Assembly (NCBI RefSeq): GCF_026151205.1
Contig: NC_087079.1
Coordinates: forward strand, 1,266,028 to 1,330,027
Source: Bolinopsis microptera
Taxonomy: Eukaryota; Ctenophora; Tentaculata; Lobata; Bolinopsidae
Length of the DNA: 64,000 nt
Reading direction: 5' to 3'
Shown: positions 20,646 through 31,999 of the stretch, piece after piece
Numbering within the stretch: the first letter of the stretch is position 1
How the letters are laid out: each line of letters begins with the position of its first letter
The notes under the pieces: model-generated
Databases searched by the model: none
Told to the model about the DNA's origin: nothing
What the model saw: the letters and a program-made list of their open reading frames with translations, nothing else
Program-made: the position numbers and the translations under genes

Positions 20646-23371
20646 TCACGTGGCAACTCTCTGACCCTCATTAAAGACGTCCTCGTCCTCGTTATCATTA
20701 GGGTCGAACTGGACAGCCTCCATCTCTGCGTCTACAGGCTCCTCTGGTAAACGAGTCATTCCAACCTCCACAAGCAGTGAACTCTGTAGAATACAATGTT
20801 TAACTGGGGGGCGCGGTCGACACTAGGGGGGGGGGGGGCACTGATCAGAACAGGGGGTGTAAAGGGTATAGTAACTGGATACTGTCAGTTCACATAAGGT
20901 TCACATTAACAACTCTCTACTTACATTAAGAGAGACATGGCAGCAGAGTCCAAATACAGTAGAGCTGTACCTCTCCACTGTGCGGTGTAACTGGAGGGAG
21001 ACACATCTTGTAGTTATTAAACAAGGTTAGATATTAACTTTAGTAGTTCATCAGTTGATGATAGATTTATTAAACTTAACATCAAATGATGAAGTAGTTC
21101 GCTGTTTATTAGTATCATGATTGAAATACTGATAGTTGGATAATATCCGGTTAGAAGAGACAAGGACAAATGAAACAGGGAGTTAGGAATGTAGGCAAAT
21201 TTTCGGCGTCAACGCCATCTTATTATTATTACAACGCCATCAACAAATTATTTGTTATATAGTAGTGTTGAAAGTTTTAATACTTAAAACTTACCTGGAA
21301 GGGGGCCGGGGGTCACCAATATATTTATAATATATAAACCAAATCCTTATAATTAGTAATCATGGTCAACATATGTAAATTTATATTTTCAAAATTCAAT
21401 CGCCTAATCCTCCTAGAGATTTCATTGGAACATTTAGTATAGAGTATAGAGTTTAAGGCCTTTAAACAGAGAAAGCCTCACTGGCTCAGCTAATTTACCT
21501 TCAAGAAGGAGCTCTTCCAAGAGAGTACGATCATTCCAATCAATATGTGAACAAGTGTAACAAAGACAATAAAGTAGAATGCGTGTCCAGAGTGTGCGTT
21601 GTCGGGGACGTGATCTGAATTTATAAATATTAATCAAGAAATAAATAATCATTTTAACTAGATTCATTAATAATTCTAAGTAGATTCATTGATAATCATT
21701 CCCATCATCCCATCCTGGCCATGGATTAATCCCAGCATACACTTAGCTTTGCAGAGTGTTTTTTGATATTAGTTTCAGGTTGAGAATTGAGGTCCTTGAA
21801 AATGTCCTCCTACATTTCTACAGAGTGATAAGATGTAACCTGAATATGTTTTACATAACACTGATCGTACCTCCAAATCCAATGGTAGTGAAAGTGGCAA
21901 ATGTGTACCACAAAGAATTCCCAAAGTCAGTTTTATCAGTGAAGCAGTACACAGCGGTAAAGAACATAATCGCAATAAATAGGAGTCCAAATAACACTGC
22001 ATTGAGAATCTGAAACATATTTCATAGTAGAATCTTCGATATTTCATAGATAGATCTACTCTAAGAAAACATTGTAAGTGTCGCTAAGATCCGGGGTATC
22101 TTGGCCGGCCTAAATATGTAAAGTTTTTCAATTAATCTTTTATATTTTGAAACATTGTAAAAGTTGATTGATTTAAAAGTTCTTAACGCTTTCCATTATC
22201 TTACCAGGAAAGCTTTTCTAATGTCACTGGTGCAAGTTTCAATCAGACTTTTAGTGATAGTTAGCCCGTGTCTTGCGTAAAGCATCACCTGTAGTGATAA
22301 TATAGTAAATGGGGGCTGTGGATGGCTGTAATATATATTATATAGTGGATACAGCGAACAAATACTGCTTCAAAAACAATGAGATCTCAGCTTTAAAGTA
22401 ACTCATTACGTGGGGTTTCCCCATAGATTTATCTTTTACCTAATCTGAATTTAATTTCTTGCTCAAGATTGGACACAATTTATCAAAAGTTGAAAATTCT
22501 CAGGAACACTGACCATCATGTAGTAGAGAGGGATGCAAGTCAGAGCGAACAGTATTGCCATTCCCTTGCCAACATGTGTGGTTGGTATTGAGTCGCCATA
22601 CCCTGATATATTACGACATAAAATATAAAGATTAAGCAGGTTGGTTATAGTAAGCCTAGGCCATACAGAAGATCATAGCATGCTGATAATTCAATGAATC
22701 ATTCATGGTGATGTTAAAAAGGGCCCAAGTCAGTATCCAAACATTTGTTTCAGATCAATACGTTATTAAATTTAGGTGTTACCTATAGTAGTGATGGTAG
22801 CAAAGGCGAACATCATAGATTTTGTGTAAGTCCAGGAAAACACTGAAAAGATAATAATTTTACGGTTAAAAGGGGTTAGTTCTTACAACGGGGTTAGTTC
22901 TTACAACGAAAGTATCCCCTCCCCCCTCCCTCCCCCTCATCTAGCCCCACACTTCTCCTCGTACCTTCATCCTCGTCATGAGGGGTTGCATTGTCACGGT
23001 TCTTAAAGAACTCGATTGCCTCCAAACTCTCACAAGCACTTGAGTTGAAACGAGCAGTTAGTTTCTGGATAGCTTTGCTCGAACTTGAAGTCATTTTCTG
23101 CAGCTGAAGAGAGGGGATATAATAACACAATGAATATATTTGTAAATAACTCAATATAAAAGCAGAAGACCTTGTTTACTTATAAAGATCAGTAAATATT
23201 GTAATAGAACTAATAACAACTAACCCGAGCTAAAGAGAGATTATGTCCTTTACTCTCATGCGGTAGCTCTATTGCAGTGAACATGAACGCCCCCAGCATC
23301 ATGTAGAACACAAGTATACTGAAGCTAACCAATAAGGTCACTATCTGACCACTTATTCTACAGCACGCCAT
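20646..23371 (-). CDS. Two-pore-domain (K2P) potassium channel subunit, complete
   Basis: Nine exons, minus strand: 23225-23371, 22965-23097, 22783-22842, 22514-22602, 22205-22288, 21871-22009, 21499-21614, 20925-20990 and 20646-20783 (stop TGA). Phases join throughout, giving 323 residues. Topology is M1 (about 9-33), a long extracellular cap with candidate N-glycosylation sites NSS and NAT, pore 1 with selectivity filter TTIGYGD (111-117), M2 (ILFALTCIPLYYMM), M3 (AVLFGLLFIAIMFFTAVY), pore 2 TTIGFGD (212-218) and M4 (FYFIVFVTLVHILIGMIVL). Two such subunits form one background potassium pore that sets resting membrane potential. The C-terminal tail is short and acidic (NDNEDEDVFNEG). Both filter motifs are split by introns just at the GYGD and GFGD. 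The subfamily cannot be assigned from this alone. Confidence 0.96.
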
Positions 23372-23379
23372 CTAGTGTT

Positions 23380-24590
23380 AGTATGTATATATTACTATCT
23401 AAGAATGACAGAATTGATTATGGCTTATATATGGATATATAATGGGATTATCAAGATAATAATATGATACAGGAAAATATTTACAATTTCATCATGGTAT
23501 AGTTGTCATATTATATTAAAGCATTCTTGATTGATCATTGTTTAATATAATACTTATATAATGTATAATATTCTAATATGTACAATCAAGTACTTGTTTC
23601 ATTGACTGCTGACATAGTTATAGAAAGAACATAATGCTTTTGGACACAAAAGGAAACACACAACGTAAGGCTTGAAATCTCATAAAACTACATCATTAGA
23701 GCCTGTAAAAACATTTAACTTTAAGATAAGCACTCTTAATCTCTATCTCTCAATCTAGTAAAATTCTTAATTCATGTATAATCATCATAGTTAATTTTGT
23801 TTCATTTAACTCCGCACGGAAAATTATAGTATAGTATGAAACAAACTAAACACTTAAATATATAGTAAAGCTGATAAGCAGTGACTAGAACTACTTATCA
23901 ATCAAAAATGCACTAATCCGTCTTAAAACTGCTGTGTCCCATTACTGTAAATTGATAACGCTAAGAAATCTCGTTAAAGTAGTGACGATAACACTAAAAT
24001 AATAAGTAAAACAAAATTTTTTAAGTAAAACAAAATTTAAATTTTATTGCCATATTACAATGAATTATAATATCATAATAAACACAGTTAAACTTGAACA
24101 TCCGATAATAAACTCATGAAAATTAGATATGCTCATGAAAATTAGATTATGCTATGTAAAATACGCTTTTTACTATATACTACTCAAAAATTCATCTCAA
24201 TCATAAATTTCTATCAGCACGGTGCTAGTCACTCATTATAATGACGGCGCCGAGCCTAAACTAAAGAATTCAAAATTAAATAAAAATTCTAAAGCAGAAG
24301 TGTGAAAGTTATTCTAAAAATATTTCATTAACTGACTTGTATTCTAAATGTTTAAATTTCATAGATCGATAGTCCATAATGCCTTGTTTCACGGTGTAGC
24401 CCTGCCGCACACGAGTGCGCGGCTTCGTCATTCGTGGCTTTCGCCACAAACCACTTCGTGCAATGACAGGGGGTTACAACGAGATCCAAATAATTTCACG
24501 TTGGCATGGCATAACAAAATTTTTGTTGCGCATGTTCTGAGATCAGGAATGAGACAGTACTGGACTAAAAACGGCTGGCAAAAGCAAAAA
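23380..24590. other. Upstream flank of K2P gene, AT-rich
   Basis: No exon detected. Presumed promoter region of the minus-strand channel gene. A short GC-rich hairpin with cgcacacgagtgcgcgg lies at about 24408, similar to one near 37366. Confidence 0.4.
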
Positions 24591-24597
24591 GGAACCA

Positions 24598-24880
24598 GTT
24601 GCCTATAAGAGCTTTACTAGTACCCGAAATACCGCTTCTAAAGCACCGCCCCAAGCCTGATATCAACTGGAGCACAATTGCAAACGTAAAATTGTTTAAG
24701 GATTTTCACAATAAAAAAAAGAAGGAAGCAACTCACGGTATCACTCTCATAAGAGACATGTTTCATCATTTACCGGAGTTGCAACCAAATATACACAATA
24801 AGGTTTGGTACTTTATCCGTACCTCCCCTTTCATAGAAATAATAGCAAAAATATACTAGTAGAGGCTCTTACGGGCAAAT
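24598..24880. mobile_element. MITE-like element with imperfect inverted ends
   Basis: Left end gcctataagagctttactag (from about 24601) and right end ctagtagaggctcttacggg (to about 24877) are reverse complements with a few mismatches. A related end, gcccgtaagagcttttacta, occurs at about 32898. The interior short frames show no recognisable protein. Confidence 0.45.
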
Positions 24881-25437
24881 AAGGCACTCTTCTGATGGAG
24901 CCCCTAGGCTCCTGGGATGATTGTTTTATGGACTAGTAATTAGTGCCGCATCGATAGCCGATCTCAGATGACACTATGGAGGCTGTATGGCCATGTGCTG
25001 ACGGTTATTTGCTTTTTCCCGCGCACCTTGCTAAATCACAAAGTAAACGCTCGAATTTGATTTCAAAATATTCACACAACTTCTAGATACCTACTTGACA
25101 ATATTACGTAGCCAGATTTACCTCTGTTGCTTATCTCTTGGTGTTATGACCATTCAAAGTTTCAGATTATCACGTGACACATTATGTCACAGTAAATGCG
25201 CGCAAGAAAAACTTTCACACATATTTTTGATTCGGCGCAAGCGCGTTCCGCACAATTACTACAAAAAGACCAGGAATTTTCCGACGAGTTACACTACGTC
25301 ATTTAATAGACATTTATTATTATGTGTGATACGAATGGTAACGAAACTTGTATCATAAGAAACAATGATTTAAAAAACAAGCTGCTATGATAAATGTTGC
25401 TATAAATCAGTAAGAACTACCTCGATGTAAGCATATT

Positions 25438-25532
25438 AGGGGTCGTTCACATAATACGGAATCACCGAGAGGGGGGGGGGGGGGGTTAAATTAAACGTTG
25501 TTCAGGACGTGATTACGTAATATGTCAACGAT
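25438..25532. mobile_element. Short MITE around a poly-G run
   Basis: Left ggggtcgttcacataatacg and right tacgtaatatgtcaacgatcc are imperfect inverted repeats, about 95 bp apart, with a central poly-G tract. Related ends (aatatgtgaacgatc) occur near 37305, 51045 and 63590, so this is a small dispersed family. Confidence 0.6.
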
Positions 25533-26460
25533 CCTGTAAGAACATTACATTGGCTGTTACATTCCATACATTGAGTTTTACGGGGCTAAATTTGAACTTT
25601 AACAAGTTCTCTGTTTTAGTGTTCTGCTCTGGTGTTAGTTGGCATAACAAATACACCATTCGCAGCTTTAAATGTGACTGATCAGTGACGGGGAAGATGT
25701 AATTGTAAAATAGCATTTAGTCCGCTGCATTTCCCTAACAGTCTAACACCCAATTTGGATCTTATGTCATGGTCAGTGTAATGAATTCCAACGAATCTTT
25801 AGACTAATACCCACCAGGTTCTGAAAATAGCACTTTCAACTGCTTTTAAAATAAGCTATTTCTAATTTTCGATCTGACTGTAACTTCGTCGATTAGGCGA
25901 GGTTTTACAAGATAAAAAACTTTCATATGCCCCGTTTTAAACATCAAACTGTATTTTAATGTAATCAACGCCACAATGTAATAAAAACTATTTGTTTGAT
26001 CAAAACTAAAAATGTCATAGCTGAAATCGATGGATCAGTTTGATAAAAGTTGAAACTAGTATAACGTGCTTCAAACCCCGGGTTGACACTTGGCCGGAAA
26101 TCTCTGTTTGACATCTAGAGTTCTAAAGCTTACACACAAGAATTCTAGCAAACGTAATGTATTAAGAGAATACAACGTTAAAGAATTAAATTACTAAGAA
26201 TACAAAAGTAATTTCCACAATCATTGATATAAACAAGATGGATGTTGACGTCTTATTTCGCTGAAGGTACTTTTGTAGAGTATAGCTGTGAAGTAGGCTT
26301 AATTCTTATATCTTTCCCTAGACCGTCCTCCAATCTGAAGTTATACAATTGTTATGCAATCTGAATTCTGAAGTTGTAGCAATTCGACTCCTAAACACCT
26401 TTCCTTTCTGTCAATATTTGAACAGCAGGATAATTCTGTGATTAATAATAGTATGAAACC

Positions 26461-26525
26461 CTCAGAATTGTAACCACAAGTCTAGATTTATGAAAAGAAT
26501 TTAGACTTGTGGTTACAATTCTGAG
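26461..26525. repeat. Perfect 24-bp hairpin
   Basis: Arm ctcagaattgtaaccacaag plus tcta (26461-26484) is the exact reverse complement of 26502-26525; loop of 17 bp is AT-rich. Confidence 0.95.
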
Positions 26526-27089
26526 TCTCTATCTGTCCTCTGAAGCATGTCGGTACCACGTGCCCCCACAAATTATGTTTTAGACCCGAGGGCCACCCTT
26601 ATATATTAAGGGCTTTGGAACCGGTTTATTGAATACAATATGATATACAAATAAACTGCAATCGTAAAATTTATGTCGATACTAACTGAAATAATATAAT
26701 CTGTAGTTAAAATAATAATACTGTCACCTAATTAAGATATATGATATAATTTATAAATAATAAAATAAATATCTCTTTTATTTCCACACTAATTCTTACA
26801 TCAAGCTTTAATTCACACACAAAAACTTTAAATTTTATCAGATTACAAATGTCCTAATATATGCGTCTCTTATCTTTAGCTAAGAAGTTAGGGGTGCAGC
26901 CGTTGTACTTCAATTAAAATAATTGATCACGCCGGATCACGATGTTATTTTATCAAAATCAGCTAGCCGTTTAGAATTGATTGCTGAGCTCTGTGCAGGC
27001 TGTACGTGGTACTGTGAAGTGGATGTGTGTCTGAAGTGAGCAGTGACAATCCTTGCGAGTGGTTGTTATTATGATGCGCAGAGATCAAG

Positions 27090-27720
27090 TTGATGGTCAA
27101 GAAAGCTAGAAGCACACTGTCATGGGTGTTTAGTGTCTTCAAACTCGTGATAGGACCGTAATGACTACCCTATATATAAGTCTTTGGTCAGAAGCCTACT
27201 AGAGTACTGTTGTCCGCTGTGGGACCCTGTTAAGGTGACTGAGATCCAGCTTTTGGAGGGGGTCCAGCGAACATTCACCGATCGTATATAATGCGGCCTG
27301 GAAAATATGAACTACTGGGAGAGGCTTTCACATCTAAAGCTAATGTCACTGCAGCGCAGAAGGGAACGGTACACTATTCTGATGATGTGGAAGATCCTTC
27401 ACAATGTTGTCCCCAATTGCAGCAATATAAGGTTCACAAAAACATCCAGACATGGTACCCGAGCAATCATCCCTTCCCTGTCTAGGTCGAGTTCCTCGAG
27501 CAACCAGACACTCTATGACAGCTCATTTGCTGTAAGAGGACCAAAACTGTGGAACAAAGTGCCTGATAATATTAAAGCTGAAGCTACGTTTGAGTCGTTT
27601 AAAGTTAGTTTGTCCAAGTTTATTGCTTTGATACCGGACAACCCTCCGACTTCCGGTTATAGCTGCAGCTGGTCTAATTCCCTGGTAGACTACTTGCCAT
27701 CGAGGTGGTCAGAAATCTGA
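27090..27720 (+). mobile_element. Non-LTR retrotransposon, 3' end of reverse transcriptase ORF (decayed)
   Basis: Translation in shifting frames gives ARSTLSWVFSVFKTRDRTV, LYKSLVRSLLEYCCPLWDP, IQLLEGVQRTFTDRI, then a stop at about 27289, then YWERLSHLKLMSLQRRRERY, ILMMWKILHNVVPN, YDSSFAVRGPKLWNKVPDNI and a terminal stop at 27718-27720. This is the canonical C-terminal region of CR1/L2-type LINE reverse transcriptases (LExCxPxWxP and the LWNxLP motif). At least one frameshift and one stop show it is dead. It is 5' truncated, as usual for LINE insertions. Confidence 0.85.
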
Positions 27721-27729
27721 TGACCCTTC

Positions 27730-29660
27730 CTGCTACGAGGATAAACACAACCAAAGTAACAAAAGTTAGTATGATATGTGATTGTGCGTGTTGTGCTGAT
27801 AAGGCTTTGATTGAGCGATGTTACAGTTTTTGAAAATAAACATATTGCATGTGCACATAAAAACATTTGATAAACATTAGCACACTACAGTAATGTGTAC
27901 CTTTTTTCGCTCTTGTGAGTGGGTGCAGATCATATTTCATTTTTGGAAGTCTCCTAAGTGAGAGTCTCCTACAATCAAATATTAGCATATCGCATTAGGC
28001 ACTGGATGATATCAGAGTTGAAGTATTAAATCAGATTTCAGAGCGTACAGATTACAGGGTGTTCAAAAATATTGCAAGGATGTACTTTTGAATAACTCTT
28101 TTTCCACTAGGATTGCAGACTAGGATCAGCTACTACAAAAGTAAACTGCAGTTAAGACAAATGACTTGATTTTGTGAAAAGTTATTGGTAGTTCTAAGGT
28201 TTAATGGCTAATTTTGAGTTATATTTTTCTCGAAGAAATATGGGCAATTTATTCCTTTGTCCTATAATATGGCACACCAAACCATAACGTTTTCCTTGGA
28301 ATTTACTTTGGAAAAACCTGCATGCGCAGTGAGCTAGTAAATTGACGAAGATTGAAGTTAAAATTGTGAAACAGTACCAAGGATTAATTAGGTAAATCAC
28401 CCAAATTTGCCTCGGTAGCTAGGGCACTGATTGTGGTTACTATGGGGCCATGGCAACGTGTTATCGAGTTACAAGACCTTGATTTTAGAATTAAATCCCA
28501 CCAAACTTGCATAATATCGAAGATCCCCTGTACTTTAAAGTAATGCTTACGACGTTTGTGAAATCATTCTTAATGGTGAATAATGGAATTATCAAATAAA
28601 TGAAATGGAAAATGGTCTCAAAAAGTCGAAAAATGTGACTAAAATTGTTGTAGACTAAAAATTTGCAAAATTTGTGACTTAAATTATGGTAACCAAATTT
28701 ATTGTGAACCAAATTTATTGGCCCTAAGGTAATACGAGCAGAAGGCTCAGTCTGCTCAATAATAAAAAATACTGACAATAAATCATTGCTTCAAAGTTGG
28801 TTGTAATTGTGGAAAGCTTGAAGGTACACAATTAAGAATAACTAATTTTTACTAACCAGGTTACACTGTTACAGGTAAGACTGTCAGTTTGTTGCAGAGG
28901 TACCTGGTACATTAATCAGCCACAGTCATAGTACATGAACTAAAGCATCTGGCTCTGGTGTTCATCGCACTTGTCCACCGACCACTGTAGATTATAGCCC
29001 CGCTTCAAATCATCTCCTAAACAGTTTAAAGCTAAAGCAGTTTAAACGAAGAGTAGCGCAATATATTTTTATCAAGAATAGACCACATTAAAATCAATAA
29101 ATCTTGGGCTGCAACTTCAAATTGCCACCTCAATCAAAATGAGCACTTGATTCCTACGTGGATAAGAACAATATCCTTTGAGGAGCTATAAAATAATGAC
29201 ATTATACATCTTACAATATCATACATTTAAAACACTGCGTGGGGAAGTTAAACATAACTTTCGAGATACAAATCGAAAAGTTCAAACATCCAGACAAGAT
29301 ATATTACTTACTATTAAGTATCTGTGCTCCCAAAAATCTTAACAACCCTCTAACACCAGGCTAGTAGCCAGCTGTTACGGTAATAGCCCAGCCCTCTAAC
29401 ACCCCTCTAATAGCCATAACACCACCAGTAGTTATCAGGTATAATCCACGATTCTGCCTTCACTGATTATCAGCCAGTGTCCACAATTATTTAATAAAGG
29501 ATAACACTACACAGTGTAACTGTATATATATGATATTGATATTATATTTATGATAAATACAATGTATAATTAATACATTGTTTAAATTTAAACATAAAAT
29601 CGAGGGTTTAGCTGACAACTACATTTCCCTGGTATCATAAGCCACAATTATTTTTTTACA
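27730..29660. other. Intergenic, unclassified
   Basis: No host gene or clear element end. Mixed AT-rich sequence; short frames at 28194-28400 and 28491-28778 (minus) have no recognisable similarity. Confidence 0.4.
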
Positions 29661-29679
29661 TCACACCAGTTATCCCCAA

Positions 29680-29910
29680 TCGATGAAGATCATTTTCCAG
29701 ATGTCTTGAAAAACTACAGACCAGTGTCAAACCTTGGGAAAACTAATTAAAAGAGAAGGCTACAGGAGCAATGAGCATGTAATGATAACCTCAATTGTCC
29801 TGGACAATATGCTTACAAAAGAGATCATATTTCACTTGTTATTAAGATAGTGTTAATCATATCTTCATAGCAGCTGATGAAAATATGAACATATTTCTGT
29901 TCTTCAGATT
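29680..29910 (+). mobile_element. Non-LTR retrotransposon fragment, N-terminal part of RT
   Basis: Plus-strand pieces read DVLKNYRPVSNLGK, then NCPGQYAYKRDHIS and AADENMNIF in shifted frames, matching the start of LINE reverse transcriptases (KNYRPVSNLP and the GQxAYRxxHST region). Too short and broken to be active. Confidence 0.7.
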
Positions 29911-29989
29911 AAGTCAAAACCTTCGTCAACCAACCGAGAAATTGTTTCTTGAGGACAAAGAACTGGATGTTTAAATAGGTACCGCGACA

Positions 29990-30490
29990 ATTGACCCCCC
30001 CCCCCCCCCCCCCCCGACAATTGACCCCCTGACAATTGACTTCCCGACAATTGACCCCCTATGTAGTTACAATGGGGTCAATTGTCTCGAAATCTAGGGT
30101 TTAGTACGACAATTCACCCCCCGACAATTCACCCCCCAACAATTGACCGCCCGACAATTCACCCCCCGACAAGTGACCCCCTGACAATTGACCCCCATGT
30201 AATTACACTGGGATCAATTGATCGGGTCAGGGTCAGGGTCAGGGTCAGGGTCAGGGTCAGGGTCAGGGTCAGGGTCAGGGTCAGGGTCAGGGTCAGGGTC
30301 AGGGTCAGGGTCAGGGGCAGGGTCAGGGTCAGGGTCAGGGTCAGGGTCAGGGTCAGGGTCAGGGTCAGGGTTAGGGTTAATTGTATTATATTATATTGTC
30401 GGGGGGCCAATTGTCGGGGGTCAATTGTCGGGGGGATAATTGTTGGTGGGGGGGGGGGGGGGTCAATTGTCGTGGGTTAATTGTTGCCCA
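29990..30490. repeat. Foldback element enclosing a TCAGGG telomere-like array
   Basis: Left side carries repeated cgacaattgacccccc-type motifs (29985-30200), right side the complementary gggtcaattgtcggggg motifs (30395-30485), so the two flanks can pair. Between them, 30221-30378 is about 26 copies of tcaggg ending in two ttaggg copies. TTAGGG is the standard animal telomere hexamer, so this looks like a degenerated interstitial telomeric repeat or a telomere-like minisatellite captured in a foldback element. Poly-C and poly-G tracts lie at each end. Confidence 0.8.
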
Positions 30491-30701
30491 CCCGTTTAAA
30501 TACTATCTGCAGCTAATGTAGTACATGATTCTAAAACTAATATAAATAATTCTAAAACTCAAATTAAAGTCTTTTGGTCTAATATAGTACTGCTCAATGG
30601 GATGGTGTGGAAATCGCTCATAAAACATTAGTAATGTTTGTGCCTACTATTAAAAGCCAGGGAGTGTTTTAGACGAGATTTGTAGTGAAATCAACAAGAA
30701 A

Positions 30702-31442
30702 ATGTACGAGGAAACTCAATCTTGCAATTTAATAAACAAGAGATCAGTAACGAAAGAGAAACCATGCGAATGGTTAAAAACTGTCTGTTGTATATTGGAC
30801 CAGTTCAGTATCACCTGGCTATGGAAGGCGATACCTCTTGCAGAAGAAATTGACAAGTTGAAAAGTGAGAAGATTTCAGATCAGAGTATTATCATCGATC
30901 TTCAGAATAAGGCTATTGAAAAAAGCAACAAACAGCTCAAATCAATGCAGAATACCGTGCAAACGGAGATGAAAAGCTACTTTTCAGTCGTTAGAAAAAG
31001 CATCAATGCTGCTTGCGCCCCGAAGAAGATCCACGCTGCAATTAAAAAAGTAGAAAACCAGATTGAGTGAAGCAAGAACGCAATCATTTATGGTCTATCA
31101 GAATCAGAGAACGAGCAACTGCTGAGTAAAGTTGAGGAGGTTCTGAATGAAATTAGTGAGAAGCCTTTAGTCAGGGACTGCTGCTGTATTGGAGCTCCGA
31201 AAGAAAATGTATCCAGACCAGTAAAGTTCACATTGAGCAGTTCTGACCATGCAACACCAGTGATCAGAAACACCAGTACACTACGCTCAAAGGAGGGGAA
31301 CAGCTCAGTTTACATCTGCCCTGATAGGACTGCCACGGAACGAAAAGCTTATAAAAAGCTTGTAGAAGAACTGAGACTAAAACGAACTACAGAGCCTGAC
31401 AAGTTTCATAGTATTAGGAACAATAAGATAGTCAGCTTGTAG
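30702..31442 (+). mobile_element. LINE ORF1-like protein remnant, one internal stop
   Basis: Frame begins MYEETQSCNLIN, runs through a predicted coiled coil (EEIDKLKSEKISDQSIIIDLQ and KSNKQLKSMQ, up to VENQIE), reaches a TGA at about 31068, then continues in the same frame with NAIIYGLSESENEQL, CCIGAPKENVSRPVKF, VYICPDRTATERKAYKKL and ends at 31442. Coiled coil followed by an NxIIxGL ... RPVKV ... PDxTxxER domain is the usual ORF1 of CR1/L2-type non-LTR retrotransposons, an RNA-binding chaperone. The single stop makes it a pseudogene unless polymorphic. Confidence 0.75.
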
Positions 31443-31552
31443 AGAGTATAACTAGAGGCGAGACTGGCTAAAATTATTATTCCTACTTATCTAAATTAAA
31501 ACATTATTGTTGATTTTGATCTTGAAGGGACCATAATTTTTGAGGCCATTAC

Positions 31553-31990
31553 TTGCCGATGATGTCAATGTTTATTTCAGGATTACCACTTTTGGAACTC
31601 AATAAATGTATCCTTGTATCCTTGTATCCTTGTATCCTTGTATCCTATCAGGTCCAGTTACTACAAAATGCCGTAGCCAAAGCTGTTGATAGGCAATATA
31701 AACATTACCATCTTGAGGATGAACTGATTAATCTTTACTGGTTGGATAATGGATATAGAGAAGAGGATTGAATTCAAAATCTTACTGTAAAATCTCACAA
31801 ATCCATACTAGGATTGGCTCCAACTTATCTGCAAGATATGTTCGGATTTATGTTTAGTGTGGGTAGCCTCTCTGTAGTAGCTTCTAAGATGTACAATCAA
31901 TTTGCTAATTCTTTGAAATCGTTAAAGCTCTTCTAAAAACTTTGTCGAAAAACTATTCAAGTCATATTTGGTGAAAGACCTTCAATTTAA
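31553..31990 (+). mobile_element. LINE RT C-terminal fragment
   Basis: Reads VQLLQNAVAKAVDRQY, LINLYWLDNGYREED, then after a frameshift SHKSILGLAPTYLQDM, the LQNxAAR ... LHWLPV ... GLAPxYLxDL region near the end of LINE reverse transcriptases. A short tatccttg repeat lies at 31615-31650. Probably a relic of the same or a related family as the fragments at 27.1 and 29.7 kb. Confidence 0.7.
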
Positions 31991-31999
31991 AAAATATAA

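Larger units (their letters stand above)
24960..27070. other. Intergenic, with a small MITE and a hairpin
   Basis: No gene seen. Holds the MITE at 25438-25532 and the hairpin at 26461-26525, otherwise AT-rich unclassified DNA. Confidence 0.45.

Noticed and set aside
24348-24859. Two plus-strand 86-residue ORFs
   Set aside because: The second spans a MITE-like element with inverted ends; neither shows a domain.
30082-30480. ORFs encoding VRVRVR, SGSGSG or LTLTLT runs
   Set aside because: Translation of the TCAGGG hexamer array in different frames.
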